Both the position numbers and the translations under genes were made by a program. From assembly GCA_963800065.1 (NCBI GenBank), contig CAWCZO010000008.1:310001-374000 (forward strand): a stretch of DNA of 64,000 nucleotides, written 5' to 3'. Below are positions 17,207 through 26,600 of this stretch, in pieces (the first letter of the stretch is position 1; every line of letters starts with the position of its first letter). The stretch is from CAWJFJ01 sp963800065 (lineage in GTDB: Bacteria; Actinomycetota; Acidimicrobiia; Acidimicrobiales; UBA8190). Under the pieces are notes generated by a model. That model did no database searches and was not told the origin of the DNA. It saw only the letters and a program-made list of their open reading frames with translations.

Positions 17207-17501
17207 AATCTGGTTCGCGGCGGCACCTGGGGGCGATCGGCTGGTGTTGGTCCTGACTCGAGACCCGGTCGCCGACCGGATCGACTCGGTCGTAGTGGCA
17301 GCGCTCACGCGGACCAGACGCCACCTGGTATCTGAGTTGGAGCTCAGCGTCGCTGCTGATGGCGTTCCGAGTGACTGCGTCGTGAACTTTGACAACATCC
17401 ATACTCTCCCGAGATCTGTATTGCGGAGGCATGTTTCCTCGTTATCGCCGAAACGGCTGGCGCAAGTGTGTGGCGTCTTGAAGGACGCTGTCGGGTGCTG
17501 A
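17148..17501 (+). CDS. MazF/PemK-like toxin
   Basis: The frame opens at TTG 17148. The family core starts at QRGEIWFAAAPGGDRLVLVLTRD and continues with SVVVAALT, a strand VVNFDNIHTLPRSVLRR and the closing helix LSPKRLAQVCGVLKDAVG. This is the standard layout of MazF mRNA interferases (GEIW; RPVLV; N.D.i.tl....l). Length is about 105 residues after trimming. No ATG is available, so a TTG start within the upstream peptide gene is likely. Confidence 0.8.
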   Translation: MLRLRTGAQPRTGRTGQRGEIWFAAAPGGDRLVLVLTRDPVADRIDSVVVAALTRTRRHLVSELELSVAADGVPSDCVVNFDNIHTLPRSVLRRHVSSLSPKRLAQVCGVLKDAVGC

Positions 17502-17675
17502 TCACGCCTTCACGTCGATCGATGTTTGTGGCCTCCTCATGGCCGACGTCGTAGTTGACCGCTCTGCAACAGGGCGGATCTCAGGCGGATTCAACGGAAA
17601 CTGGCTGGACAGACACGCAGCCCCGGCGACTAGAGCGGACCCCTTGGACGAAAAGAATCACCTTGCCGAGGTGAG

Positions 17676-17752
17676 GTCCTGAGTCCGGCCGAGAACGCTT
17701 CTGTGGGCGTGCGAGGAGCGACTCCGGAGCACGCCGAGCAGACCGATCCTTC
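17676..17752 (+). repeat. Dispersed hairpin-bearing repeat, copy 2
   Basis: This copy matches 3627-3704 over about 75 bases. The arms GGCGTGC and GCACGCC lie at 17706-17712 and 17729-17735. It lies just beyond the stop of the GH92 gene, so it might act in transcript termination or stability. No T-tract follows. Confidence 0.6.
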
Positions 17753-17778
17753 TGGGAGCGAGACGGAAGGCCATGGGC

Positions 17779-20412
17779 TCAACGAACCTCAACCTCGGTG
17801 ACGACGTCCGGAAGAGCGGTGCCGTTGGCCGCGTGAATGGCGAAGGTCACCGTGTACGTCCCTGGCGGCGTGGTCGCCGGGACGTGTAGATGGATCGGCT
17901 CCGCGGACTTGGACTCGTTCTTGACTGTCAGGGCTCCGGCAGCCGGCTCCACGGCGATCCTGGAGCGGGATTCCGACTTCGCGCTCCAGCTGATGTGCTG
18001 GGAAGCCTTGGACATGCTCTGGACGCCTAGCGAGATGTTCACGCTCGATCCGGGATCCACGACACTCTCGCCATCGTTGTTGGACACGTAGCCGAGCGCA
18101 GGAAGCAACCCTTCGGTGCTCGACGGTGGTGCATCCTTGGTTGCAGCGCCCCACGTGGTGCTGGGCCAGGTGGCGAGCGTCCAGTCCAATGTCCCGCCCT
18201 TGGTGAAGACGCTGGAACTGAGGTAGGTCCGGGTCCAGCTCGTCCCGTTGACGGTCAGACTCTGTACGTACGGTGCATTGTCAGCAGCGTCGGGGGCATT
18301 CTCGGTGATGGTCCCGCCATCACCCAGATGGAAGACGATGTCCTTGAAGAGCGGGCTCCCGAGTACGACCTCGGACGACCCGGGATTCTCCGGGTACGCG
18401 CCGAGAGCGGACCACACGTACCACGAGCTCATCTCTCCGAGGTCGTCGTTCCCGGCCAGACCGGTGGGGCTGTCGATGTAGTCCTGGTCCTGGATCTCCC
18501 GTACGACCTCTTGGGCCTTGAAGGGAACGCCGACGTAGTCGTATTCCCAAGGGACGCCGAACGAGGGCTCGTCGCCCATCTGGACCTGATTGGTACCGTC
18601 GGCCACGACGCTCGAGGTCAGGCCGTTGAGGAGCGCGATCCAGGCCTGGTCTCCACCTTCGGCATCAACGAGGCCCTTGACGTCGAAGGGGATCATGGTC
18701 GTCGACACGAATGAGTCGGTCTCGGTGAAGCCATCGAGAGCGTTGGGACCGAACCCCAGCTCGGGACCGAACCCCGGCTCGAATGCACCGTTGAGAATCT
18801 TCGGTTCCATGAAGCCGCTTGCAGGATCGAAGACGTTCTGCCAATTCTGGGCGCGGGTCGCGAATTTCTTGGCAACTTCATTCTCTCCCAACTCGCTGGC
18901 CAGCTCGGCAATGGAGTTGTCGTCGACGTTGTACTGCTCCTGCGTCGACACCGGCGCGTTGGAATCACAACACCCGTACTTCCCGTTTATCGGGAGATAT
19001 CCATCGCGCTCGTAGTAATCGAGGCCAGGACGGAAGGTGCTCGGAAAGTCGGCTTGTCTCTCCATGTCCTCCAGCGCCTGCTGAACGTTGAAATGTCGGG
19101 CCCCGAATGCGTATGCGTCAGCGATGACGTCGTCTGCCGGGTCTCCCACCATCGCATAACCCTCGGAGTCGTCCGCCGGCCACTTGGGGAGGTGACCGGT
19201 CTGTGTGTCGTCGTTCAGCATGGACTTGATCATGTCGTCCATCCTGTTCGGCACCAGGAGGGAGAGGAGTTGAACCTCACTCCGGGAGATATCCCATTCC
19301 GAGAGGTTCGCATATTCGGCCTTCTGGTCCGGATCGATCTTCTGGACCTTTCCGTCATATCCCATGTACTCGCCGTTCACGTCGTTGAACACGTTGGGCT
19401 GGAGCAACGAGTGATACAGGGCGGTATAGAAGGTCGCTTGTTGGGCTTTGCTGCCACCGGCAATTTGCACTCGTCCCAGGAGTGAACTCCACGTCCGCTG
19501 GGCGGCCTCCCTGACCGACTGGAAATTCCAGCCGGGATTCTCGACGCGCCGGTTGAGCACGGCGTCGGCTGTGCTCACGTAGGAAATACCGACCTTGGCT
19601 AGCACGACAGGATCCGTTGCGGTGTCAAAGGTCACGTCCCCACCCTGGCCGTTGGTGCTCCAACTCCCTGACGAGGTGAACGACCGGCTGAAGACCATGT
19701 CGAAGTAGACCTTGTATGTGCTGGTCGTCACCGAACCGTCGACCTCGGTGCTGCTGTCAACGTGGAAAACGCTGGCCGTCACGGTACTCGCGCTGTCCGA
19801 GACCTTGAAGAGGAGCGTGCCGTCTGGTGAAGTGCTGGGAAAGGTGAAGATGGCCATGCCCGTGCGGGTGGTCGTGGTGAGCTGTGTTCTCACCCCACCC
19901 GCCACCAGGCTGTAGTAGCCGGGCGAAGCGGCTTCGTCATCGTGGTGCAGGGGCTCGGTGGCGCTGGCCGGGTCTGCCGGCGCGGTTCCCACCACCGGAA
20001 GGATTGGAACATCACATTCTATCGGGCCACCGGTGCCGGAGAAGTGGGTCAAGCTGTACCCGATGATCGACGTGTCCTCATAGTCGTACCCGCCGGTCTC
20101 CAGCCGGGTCGGGGTATCGGGGCTCCATTGGACCATCCCGAAGGGCACGTCTGCTCCGGGGAAGGTGTTGCCGCCGGTTTCGGCTCCCACGAAAGGATTG
20201 GGCATAGACCCGGAACCGCTGGCGGTGCCGACGAACGGGTTGACCAACGATGCGGGGTCGGTCACGTAGTGGACCGCTGCACCGGCTTGGCCGGAGATCG
20301 CAACCAGACCCACCGAGGCGGTCGTGGCCGCCAGCATCGCCGTCGCGACCGCCCGCGCCCCGGCGAGAGCCAGGCGAGTTCCCTTGGTTGGTGTTCGGAC
20401 GCTCCGCCTCAA
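17779..20412 (-). CDS. Secreted GH92-family alpha-mannosidase
   Basis: The 877-residue protein has a signal peptide (basic start, hydrophobic run, cleavage near ISGQAGAA). The N-terminal beta-domain shows the GH92 signature VNPFVG...GNTFPGADVPFGMVQWSPDT and YSLTHFSGTG. The (alpha/alpha)6 catalytic domain shows GDEPSFGVPWEYDYVG and GNDDLGEMSSWYVWSALGAYP. GH92 enzymes are Ca2+-dependent exo-alpha-mannosidases of mannans and N-glycans. The last 100 residues look like an extra beta-sandwich. It is probably exported to use or remodel mannose-containing polymers. Confidence 0.92.
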   Translation of the reverse strand: MRRSVRTPTKGTRLALAGARAVATAMLAATTASVGLVAISGQAGAAVHYVTDPASLVNPFVGTASGSGSMPNPFVGAETGGNTFPGADVPFGMVQWSPDTPTRLETGGYDYEDTSIIGYSLTHFSGTGGPIECDVPILPVVGTAPADPASATEPLHHDDEAASPGYYSLVAGGVRTQLTTTTRTGMAIFTFPSTSPDGTLLFKVSDSASTVTASVFHVDSSTEVDGSVTTSTYKVYFDMVFSRSFTSSGSWSTNGQGGDVTFDTATDPVVLAKVGISYVSTADAVLNRRVENPGWNFQSVREAAQRTWSSLLGRVQIAGGSKAQQATFYTALYHSLLQPNVFNDVNGEYMGYDGKVQKIDPDQKAEYANLSEWDISRSEVQLLSLLVPNRMDDMIKSMLNDDTQTGHLPKWPADDSEGYAMVGDPADDVIADAYAFGARHFNVQQALEDMERQADFPSTFRPGLDYYERDGYLPINGKYGCCDSNAPVSTQEQYNVDDNSIAELASELGENEVAKKFATRAQNWQNVFDPASGFMEPKILNGAFEPGFGPELGFGPNALDGFTETDSFVSTTMIPFDVKGLVDAEGGDQAWIALLNGLTSSVVADGTNQVQMGDEPSFGVPWEYDYVGVPFKAQEVVREIQDQDYIDSPTGLAGNDDLGEMSSWYVWSALGAYPENPGSSEVVLGSPLFKDIVFHLGDGGTITENAPDAADNAPYVQSLTVNGTSWTRTYLSSSVFTKGGTLDWTLATWPSTTWGAATKDAPPSSTEGLLPALGYVSNNDGESVVDPGSSVNISLGVQSMSKASQHISWSAKSESRSRIAVEPAAGALTVKNESKSAEPIHLHVPATTPPGTYTVTFAIHAANGTALPDVVTEVEVR

Positions 20413-20526
20413 GCCGCCCCTCCGCCCCGCGTAGGATTTCTCGTGACTGTACTCTTATGCGCCCCCTGCCGGTCACCGGCGGGCGGCAGCAGGGCGGGTC
20501 GTCACGAGGAAAGGGGGTCCAGCGCC

Positions 20527-21951
20527 ATGGGCTACAGACACGCGGTCGGCTCCGTGATCGTGGCGACCCTGATCTCGGCCGTGGCGATGCTGGGCGGTAC
20601 ATCATCGGCCGACGCGGCCCCCGCTTCGCCCCCGAGCACCCCCAGGGCGGTGCAGGCCGTTGCCGGTAACCGCAGAGCGACCGTCTCCTGGAAGGCCCCG
20701 GCATCGAGCAGCAGCGGGGGGGTCGACCGGTACCGAGTGACCTCTCATCCGGGGAGGCGCCACTGCACCACTACGGGTCCGACCACCTGCACCGTCCGCG
20801 GACTCGCCAATGGAACTCGGTACACCTTCACGGTGGTCGCCCAGGTTGCCGCGGACCGGAGCAAGTCTTCCCCATCCAGTCCGGCAATCGTTCCCGGCGT
20901 GCGTGTCGATGGCCACCTGCTCTACCCAGGAGCTGACCTGGACGGCGCCGACCTCAGCGGTGCGGATCTCCAGCATGTCGACATCGAGGGCGCTGACCTG
21001 AAGGGGGCCAAGCTGTCCGGAGCGAACCTGGCGCACGCAGACCTCGTCGGTGTCGATCTTTCCGGCAGCACGCTCACCCGAGCCATGCTCACCGGCGCTG
21101 ATCTGGCGTATGCAAACCTCTACAACTCGAGTCTCCAACACACTCAGCTCACGAACGCCGACCTCACCGGTGCCACCATGACGGGAGTGACCTCCGGAAG
21201 CATCGCGACGGTGCCGGCCCGGTTCCCTTTTGGGTTCAGCGTCGTCGACGGATACCTGGCGGGGCCGGGCGTCGACCTGGCCGGCGTCGACCTGGCCGGC
21301 GTCGATCTGGACGGCGTCGACCTGTCCGGTGCCAACCTCACCGATGCTGACCTCACCGGCACTGACCTCACGAACGCCGACCTCACCGGTGCCACGATGA
21401 CGGGTGTGACCTCGGGCCGCATCACGACAACGCCGGCCCAGTTCCCCTTGGAGTTCAGCCTCGTCGACGGGTACCTGGCAGGGCCCGGCGCCAATCTCTC
21501 CGGCGCCGACCTGGCCGGCGCCGACCTGGCCGGCGTGGACTATTCCATGACCGATCTGGCCGGTGCCAACCTCTCCGGTGCCAACCTCTCCGGTGCCGAA
21601 CTCATCAGCACCGACCTCTCCTCTGCTGATCTGGTAAACGCCGACATGTCCGGCGCAGATTTCCTCACCACCGAGCTGACCCACGCCAACTTCTCCGACG
21701 CCGACCTCCGGAACACGTCCTTCATCGCGCCAACAGCAACCGACGCCGACCTCAGTGGCGCGAACCTCGCCGGCGCGCTGTTCGCCGGCGCCGACTTCGA
21801 CGGCGTCAACCTCTCCAACACCGAGTTGGAGGGAGCGAACCTCGCCGGCGCGAACCTCACGGGTGTCGTGTCCGGTGGGTTCAAGGGCACGCCGACCTCA
21901 CTCCCATCGGGCTGGACCTCGGTCAACGGCGCCCTGGTGCCTCCAAGCTGA
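20527..21951 (+). CDS. Secreted FN3-pentapeptide-repeat protein
   Basis: The start is ATG 20527, supported by the purine-rich AGGAAAGGGGG about ten bases before it. A signal peptide (VATLISAVAMLGGTSSADA) is followed by one fibronectin type III domain (about 38-125: RAVQAVAGNRRATVSWKAP, LANGTRYTFTVVAQ). The rest is a long right-handed beta-helix of A(D/N)LSG pentapeptides. Two segments of the form MTGVTSG..TT.PA.FP..FS.VDGYLAGPG interrupt the helix, and a shorter relative closes the protein. It is probably a surface structural or binding protein. Confidence 0.85.
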   Translation: MGYRHAVGSVIVATLISAVAMLGGTSSADAAPASPPSTPRAVQAVAGNRRATVSWKAPASSSSGGVDRYRVTSHPGRRHCTTTGPTTCTVRGLANGTRYTFTVVAQVAADRSKSSPSSPAIVPGVRVDGHLLYPGADLDGADLSGADLQHVDIEGADLKGAKLSGANLAHADLVGVDLSGSTLTRAMLTGADLAYANLYNSSLQHTQLTNADLTGATMTGVTSGSIATVPARFPFGFSVVDGYLAGPGVDLAGVDLAGVDLDGVDLSGANLTDADLTGTDLTNADLTGATMTGVTSGRITTTPAQFPLEFSLVDGYLAGPGANLSGADLAGADLAGVDYSMTDLAGANLSGANLSGAELISTDLSSADLVNADMSGADFLTTELTHANFSDADLRNTSFIAPTATDADLSGANLAGALFAGADFDGVNLSNTELEGANLAGANLTGVVSGGFKGTPTSLPSGWTSVNGALVPPS

Positions 21952-22093
21952 CGGCATCGGAGGCGGGGGGAGTCGAGCTTCATGGGGTGTCGGTCCCAGT
22001 CAGGCCGACGCGATGGCGCTCGCCAGCTTCCGCAACGTGTACTTGGCGACCCGAGAGCAGCTGGTCGACAAATAATCGGCACCGACACGCCAG

Positions 22094-23917
22094 TTACGAA
22101 CTCGAAACTGTGACGGTGAAGTTCTCCCGGATTCTCTGCCCAGCACTTACGGTGACCTGACGGGCCTTTGTCATCGATTCAGTTTCACTCGTCGGGCCGA
22201 AGACGTAGACGAAGCCAGAAACCCACCAGGTTCCAGGCGAAAGCGGTAACTCATAATGTCCACTTGCTTCGTTGTATACGTCCTGCTGATCCTGACACGA
22301 CGACTGTGTCGGAGGAGCGGTGCAAGCCTGTACCCCCGATTCAAAATCATCGGCCGGCGCACCGACCACGTTCACCGTGCCGACTATGGCGCCCACCGAC
22401 GGGGGCTGGTAGTCGATATCTAGGCGGGTCCTGATCGTCTTGCCGCTCACCACATTCACCGTGGTACCCGACGGGTTCACGAATGTCGTAAACACGGTTT
22501 CGTAGCCGGGATAGAGGATCCATGATCCGGATGTGAGAGTCGAGACTTCGTAGTTGTTGTAGGGAGCCACCCGGACGCGGCTTATGACGGCAGATGCCGG
22601 ATGCAAAACCTTGCTCAGTCGCTTGGCATCGGCAGGTCCGAAACCATATCCGCCAGGACCCGAATACTCACTGACACACTGCAACGAGGGCTCTCCGCCC
22701 GTCCATGGAGTCGAGGCGGGACAAGCAAGGACTGTGTAGTTCTGGATTCTCACTCCTGGCGGGACGCCACTTACGATGATGGACCCTGTGGCTGTTCCCA
22801 GCACCTGATAGGGCACCGAGAGGTCGATCTTGGTGATCTTTCCTCCAGGAACTGCAACGACCATGGTGGGGCCGACGATGGCGTTGTAGAACGGGGCGGC
22901 GAGATACAAACCGGTCACGTCCCACTCTCCCGATGAGAGGAGCAGCGAGTAAGTGCTCCCGTTTACTACCGGTTGGTCCTGACAATCGTTGCTATTCCCG
23001 ACTTGACAGGCGATCACGCCGACAGGGTCGGAGAACCCGCTAGGAGCGCCCGTCACCGTCACGGTACCGGTCAAGAGGCCCTGATCCGGAGTGAGGAAGG
23101 GCGTGGTAAGAGCGACTGTTGTCGTCTTACCCGAGACGAAGGTCACCGACTTACCCGCCTTGGTGTTGGTGGCGCAGCCAAACTCGCTGCAATAACCAGG
23201 GTAGGCGATCCACGGCCCTGGCGGCAGTGAGTCAACCTTCACGGACCCGGAGTTCGCGGAGAGGCGGGCGGAGCCGTACCGGTTTACGCACACTATCGGC
23301 TGATTAACGCCAACATAGGGGGCGTAGGACGGACAGAGAGTAACAGACACGCTTTGTATCGGAACCCCAGTTGGTACACCGGTAACTTTGACGGTGCCCT
23401 TGAACACTGCTGGTCGGTGATAGGGAACGGTCAAGTTCTCGGTGATGCTCGTCCCGGCGGAGACGGTCACGGTTCGAGTAGTCCCGAGGAAAGCACCACC
23501 GAACGCGGCAAGCTCGTAGAAGCCGTCGATTCGCCATGAACCGGCAGTCAGCGAAAGCGTGTATTTGCCCTCGCTGGCGAGCGCGTAGACGGGTTCGGCA
23601 CACAGCTGCAGGGCTGGGTCCGAAGCGGGGCAAGCGCCAGCGCCTGAGTATGGGGGCATGAAACCCTTGGGCGCGCCGGTGACGGTGAGCGTTCCGCCCA
23701 CCGTTCCCTTGCCCGGAGGACACGAGCTGGACGAACCGCTCACGGAGGATCCGGAGCTCCCGCTGCATGAGCCAGAGTTAGCCAGCCGGGCCCCGAGCGA
23801 ATCGAGGCCGATGCTCGACGCCACCTGAGGCAGCACCGTGACCAAGAGGATGAAGCTTGCAACCGCAATGATTCCCAGACGCATTCGCTGGTGCCAACGG
23901 TTCATACCCGCCCCCAC
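22094..23917 (-). CDS. Secreted protein of five repeated beta-domains
   Basis: The 607-residue protein (second Met at residue 5 is an alternative start) has a signal/anchor segment around residues 14-33 and a Ser/Gly/Cys-rich linker. Five related domains of about 95-130 residues follow. Each opens with G.L.VTGAP.GF or similar, carries Cys pairs, and ends with a phrase like V.V..GK.T...L..PY. The unit resembles carboxypeptidase-regulatory or prealbumin-like folds. No enzyme is recognised; a cell-surface role is inferred. Confidence 0.75.
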   Translation of the reverse strand: MGAGMNRWHQRMRLGIIAVASFILLVTVLPQVASSIGLDSLGARLANSGSCSGSSGSSVSGSSSSCPPGKGTVGGTLTVTGAPKGFMPPYSGAGACPASDPALQLCAEPVYALASEGKYTLSLTAGSWRIDGFYELAAFGGAFLGTTRTVTVSAGTSITENLTVPYHRPAVFKGTVKVTGVPTGVPIQSVSVTLCPSYAPYVGVNQPIVCVNRYGSARLSANSGSVKVDSLPPGPWIAYPGYCSEFGCATNTKAGKSVTFVSGKTTTVALTTPFLTPDQGLLTGTVTVTGAPSGFSDPVGVIACQVGNSNDCQDQPVVNGSTYSLLLSSGEWDVTGLYLAAPFYNAIVGPTMVVAVPGGKITKIDLSVPYQVLGTATGSIIVSGVPPGVRIQNYTVLACPASTPWTGGEPSLQCVSEYSGPGGYGFGPADAKRLSKVLHPASAVISRVRVAPYNNYEVSTLTSGSWILYPGYETVFTTFVNPSGTTVNVVSGKTIRTRLDIDYQPPSVGAIVGTVNVVGAPADDFESGVQACTAPPTQSSCQDQQDVYNEASGHYELPLSPGTWWVSGFVYVFGPTSETESMTKARQVTVSAGQRIRENFTVTVSSS

Positions 23918-23987
23918 TTCCGCCAGGCCTAATCAACGTCCGAACTGAAGCTACTCCGTTTATCGTCTCTCAGCACCAGATCTGGCC

Positions 23988-26399
23988 CTACCATGCCGCG
24001 AGGTACGGCCCTGTCGAGCGGAAGCCGAGTCTGGCCATCGCGACCGGTCGGGCAATGACGGGTCCGGGGTCGTTGGCTCTGAACGGGTCGTAAAGCAGGT
24101 AAATGTTGGGACCGCTCTGGAAGAGAGAGGACTCCCCGGGGCCCAAGCCCTGGAGATTGGAGCCAAGGAAGGGCTTAGGGTCGGGGTCCTGGCACGGACC
24201 GAAGGGACTCTGACACGCCGCCACTCCTATCCCGTACGACGCCGAGTCGTACCAATTGCCAGAAAAGAACAGCCAATAGGTTCTCCACTCCTCAATCATG
24301 TCGGGCGCCTCCACGATCGTCCCCTCCCACGCCTGAGAGGGAGTGAAGATTCTGACCGGATGGCCGAGAAGTGTCCGGCCATCCGGGCTGAGATCCTGCG
24401 CATAGATCCCTGTCTTTCCATTCTGATCCGGACCGGGCACTGACGGGTTGGCATTGTCATCTGACTTCCATAACATGACAAGTTTGCTTCCCGTATAGAC
24501 AAAGGTGCGAGGGTCAATCGAGCCTCGGTGGTCAAGCTGGCAGATGAACGGGCGCCAAACGGGGATGAACGGACCTTCCGGCGACTGCGAAAACGCCGAG
24601 CCGATGCAGTGAATCGATGGGTTCGCCGAGGCGAGTAAAGCCGTGAAGTAGAGGGCCCAACCTCCTTTGACCTTTTGCACATCTGGCGCCCAGGTCGCTC
24701 CGGCTTTCGCCCAGCTCGGAAGGTGCGGGAGCACATCGATGGGTTTGCCCCATTGACCCGGTAGCCGTCCGACCCTGAGAGGAGTGTTCATGGAACTCGT
24801 TCCCTGACTCGCATAGAGGTAGTAGAGGCCATCGATTTTGAGCATGAAGGGGTCCGTTGAGTCCGGTCCTCTCAAGATGAACCGGGCGGGTGCTGCTGGC
24901 GTCGGTGTCGACGGGGGTGACACATTTGCCGGTCGGGAAGCGCCGCTCGCCTCCTGTGTGAAACCAACACAGATCTGCGCCGTGAGGACGCACGTAACCA
25001 TCAGGGCCCAGGCTGTCCCCACCCCAAAGCGTGGGACTCGGACATGGTCGACTCCCGCCGGCGCTCGGCGTCTCTTTGGGTCGGGTGACCCCGAGGCCAA
25101 ACCCGCCACGCATCCGCCGACAAGGGCGAGAGCCGGAAGTTGCCAGTCGAAATCGACGTTTCCGGCCACGGCGAAGGCCACTGTGGCGGCGACGGCGCAG
25201 GTCGAGAGCAGGTCTCGTCGTCTCATCGTCGCCGCTACGGCGGCGCCGGCGGCCAGTAAAAGGAGCCCACCGAGGAGACCGCCATCCGTAACAATGGTGA
25301 GATAGCTATTGGGGACCAGACCGGGATAGTCGACGACCGGGCTATGTGTGCTGTAGATCGGAGCCTGGCCCACGCCGGTCAGAACCGACGAGCGCCACGC
25401 TGAGGCAGAAGCAGCCCAAGCCACGGTCTGGCTCTGACCCCTTGTCTGGGTCGGTGTGGTACCAATCGGAGGGTGCACCGATAGCACGGCCATGAATCCT
25501 GCGACTATGACCAATCCCGTCGTGGCGAAAACACGGTGGCCCAGCGGACGCCAATGGGATGTGGAAAGGGTCGACGCCAAGACGCAGGCGACAATGGCCA
25601 GGGCTGATGCCCAGCCCGGCCACACACCTGTCCCCGCGGCCACGACAGCGAGCCCAGCCACCGTGCCGAGGGCGAGAGGCCAGAGGGCGGCGATCCATCG
25701 CCTTATCGGAACGACCAGGGCACCGCAAGCCAGCGCTAAGAGGTCCCAATGACTCTGGGTGCCAATAATTCCGGCTACGCACAAACACACCGCGGCGCGC
25801 ACCAGCCGGGGGCGGGATTCGAGCGCCATGGCGACGAGAAGAGCGATGATGAAAAGAGCAGCAGCACCAGCGGGATAAGTCAGAGTGGTCGACACCCGCC
25901 ATGTACCGTCAGTGTTCGCGGCAAGAGCGGACCACCTCTCTATCACGCCCGCCAGCCCCGCCCCGGCGGCGATGGCTCCGATGAAGGTCACCGCGGTGGC
26001 GACAGGGGCCCGCTTCTGCAGATCGACACTGCGGATAACCAAGAACGAAGCCAAGAACCCGAGCACCGCCGCTCCGAGAGGGAAAAAGGCGGAAGGGGTC
26101 CTTTCCATGACAGCACGAATGAGCCACCAGAGGGCTAGGCCTCCAACAGTCACGGTCACGGCAAGTCCGAATCGATCCTTACTCCTTGTTAAGGCAGCCG
26201 TTGCCAGAATCACCGACAGCACAGCCACCCCGAAGGCATCTCCTGGATAAAACGCTCCCTGGAGGTAGACAGCGGCCACGATCATGCCGACGACGATGGA
26301 GGCAATCATCGCTACCGAACCTATGCCGAAGGGTTCAGCCTCTCGCTCAGGGTTGTCTGGCGGCGTCGCCATGGCGCGTGAAGAACCCATAGGTGTCAT
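23988..26399 (-). CDS. O-antigen-ligase-like membrane protein fused to a GH43-like beta-propeller
   Basis: Residues about 25-460 form ten or more membrane segments. They include a Wzy_C-like region (SQTVAWAASASAWRSSVLTGVG, then NSYLTIVTDGGLLGGLLLL). After a hydrophobic segment and a Pro/Thr linker, residues about 505-803 resemble glycoside hydrolase family 43: TDPFMLKIDGLYYLYAS, ATWAPDVQKVKGGWALYF, GSIDPRTF and VEAPDMIEEW. These supply the two Asp and the Glu expected of the active site. The propeller should face outside. The fusion suggests an enzyme that both ligates or polymerises and trims or recognises arabino/xylo-type glycans. Confidence 0.8.
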   Translation of the reverse strand: MTPMGSSRAMATPPDNPEREAEPFGIGSVAMIASIVVGMIVAAVYLQGAFYPGDAFGVAVLSVILATAALTRSKDRFGLAVTVTVGGLALWWLIRAVMERTPSAFFPLGAAVLGFLASFLVIRSVDLQKRAPVATAVTFIGAIAAGAGLAGVIERWSALAANTDGTWRVSTTLTYPAGAAALFIIALLVAMALESRPRLVRAAVCLCVAGIIGTQSHWDLLALACGALVVPIRRWIAALWPLALGTVAGLAVVAAGTGVWPGWASALAIVACVLASTLSTSHWRPLGHRVFATTGLVIVAGFMAVLSVHPPIGTTPTQTRGQSQTVAWAASASAWRSSVLTGVGQAPIYSTHSPVVDYPGLVPNSYLTIVTDGGLLGGLLLLAAGAAVAATMRRRDLLSTCAVAATVAFAVAGNVDFDWQLPALALVGGCVAGLASGSPDPKRRRAPAGVDHVRVPRFGVGTAWALMVTCVLTAQICVGFTQEASGASRPANVSPPSTPTPAAPARFILRGPDSTDPFMLKIDGLYYLYASQGTSSMNTPLRVGRLPGQWGKPIDVLPHLPSWAKAGATWAPDVQKVKGGWALYFTALLASANPSIHCIGSAFSQSPEGPFIPVWRPFICQLDHRGSIDPRTFVYTGSKLVMLWKSDDNANPSVPGPDQNGKTGIYAQDLSPDGRTLLGHPVRIFTPSQAWEGTIVEAPDMIEEWRTYWLFFSGNWYDSASYGIGVAACQSPFGPCQDPDPKPFLGSNLQGLGPGESSLFQSGPNIYLLYDPFRANDPGPVIARPVAMARLGFRSTGPYLAAW

Positions 26400-26600
26400 C
26401 GGGCACGGCCATTGCCGCGACGCGAGTCACGACAAAATCTGCCGAGAGCCGACTGGGCAGCGTTCGAGCCCACCACACCCCCCGAGACCTGGTTCTTCAC
26501 GCCCCCCGAGACAATAGTCCGACATGAGGACGCCATACCCGCTGCTCCTGGCGTAGCTGGCTATCGTGGCGCCGTCGGACACGAGTCTTGGTGGAAAGAA

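Noticed and set aside
17661..17676. Third tRNA-Gly fragment (CTTGCCGAGGTGAGG)
   Set aside because: Only about 15 bases resemble the core, with a mismatch in the anticodon loop and no T-arm after it.
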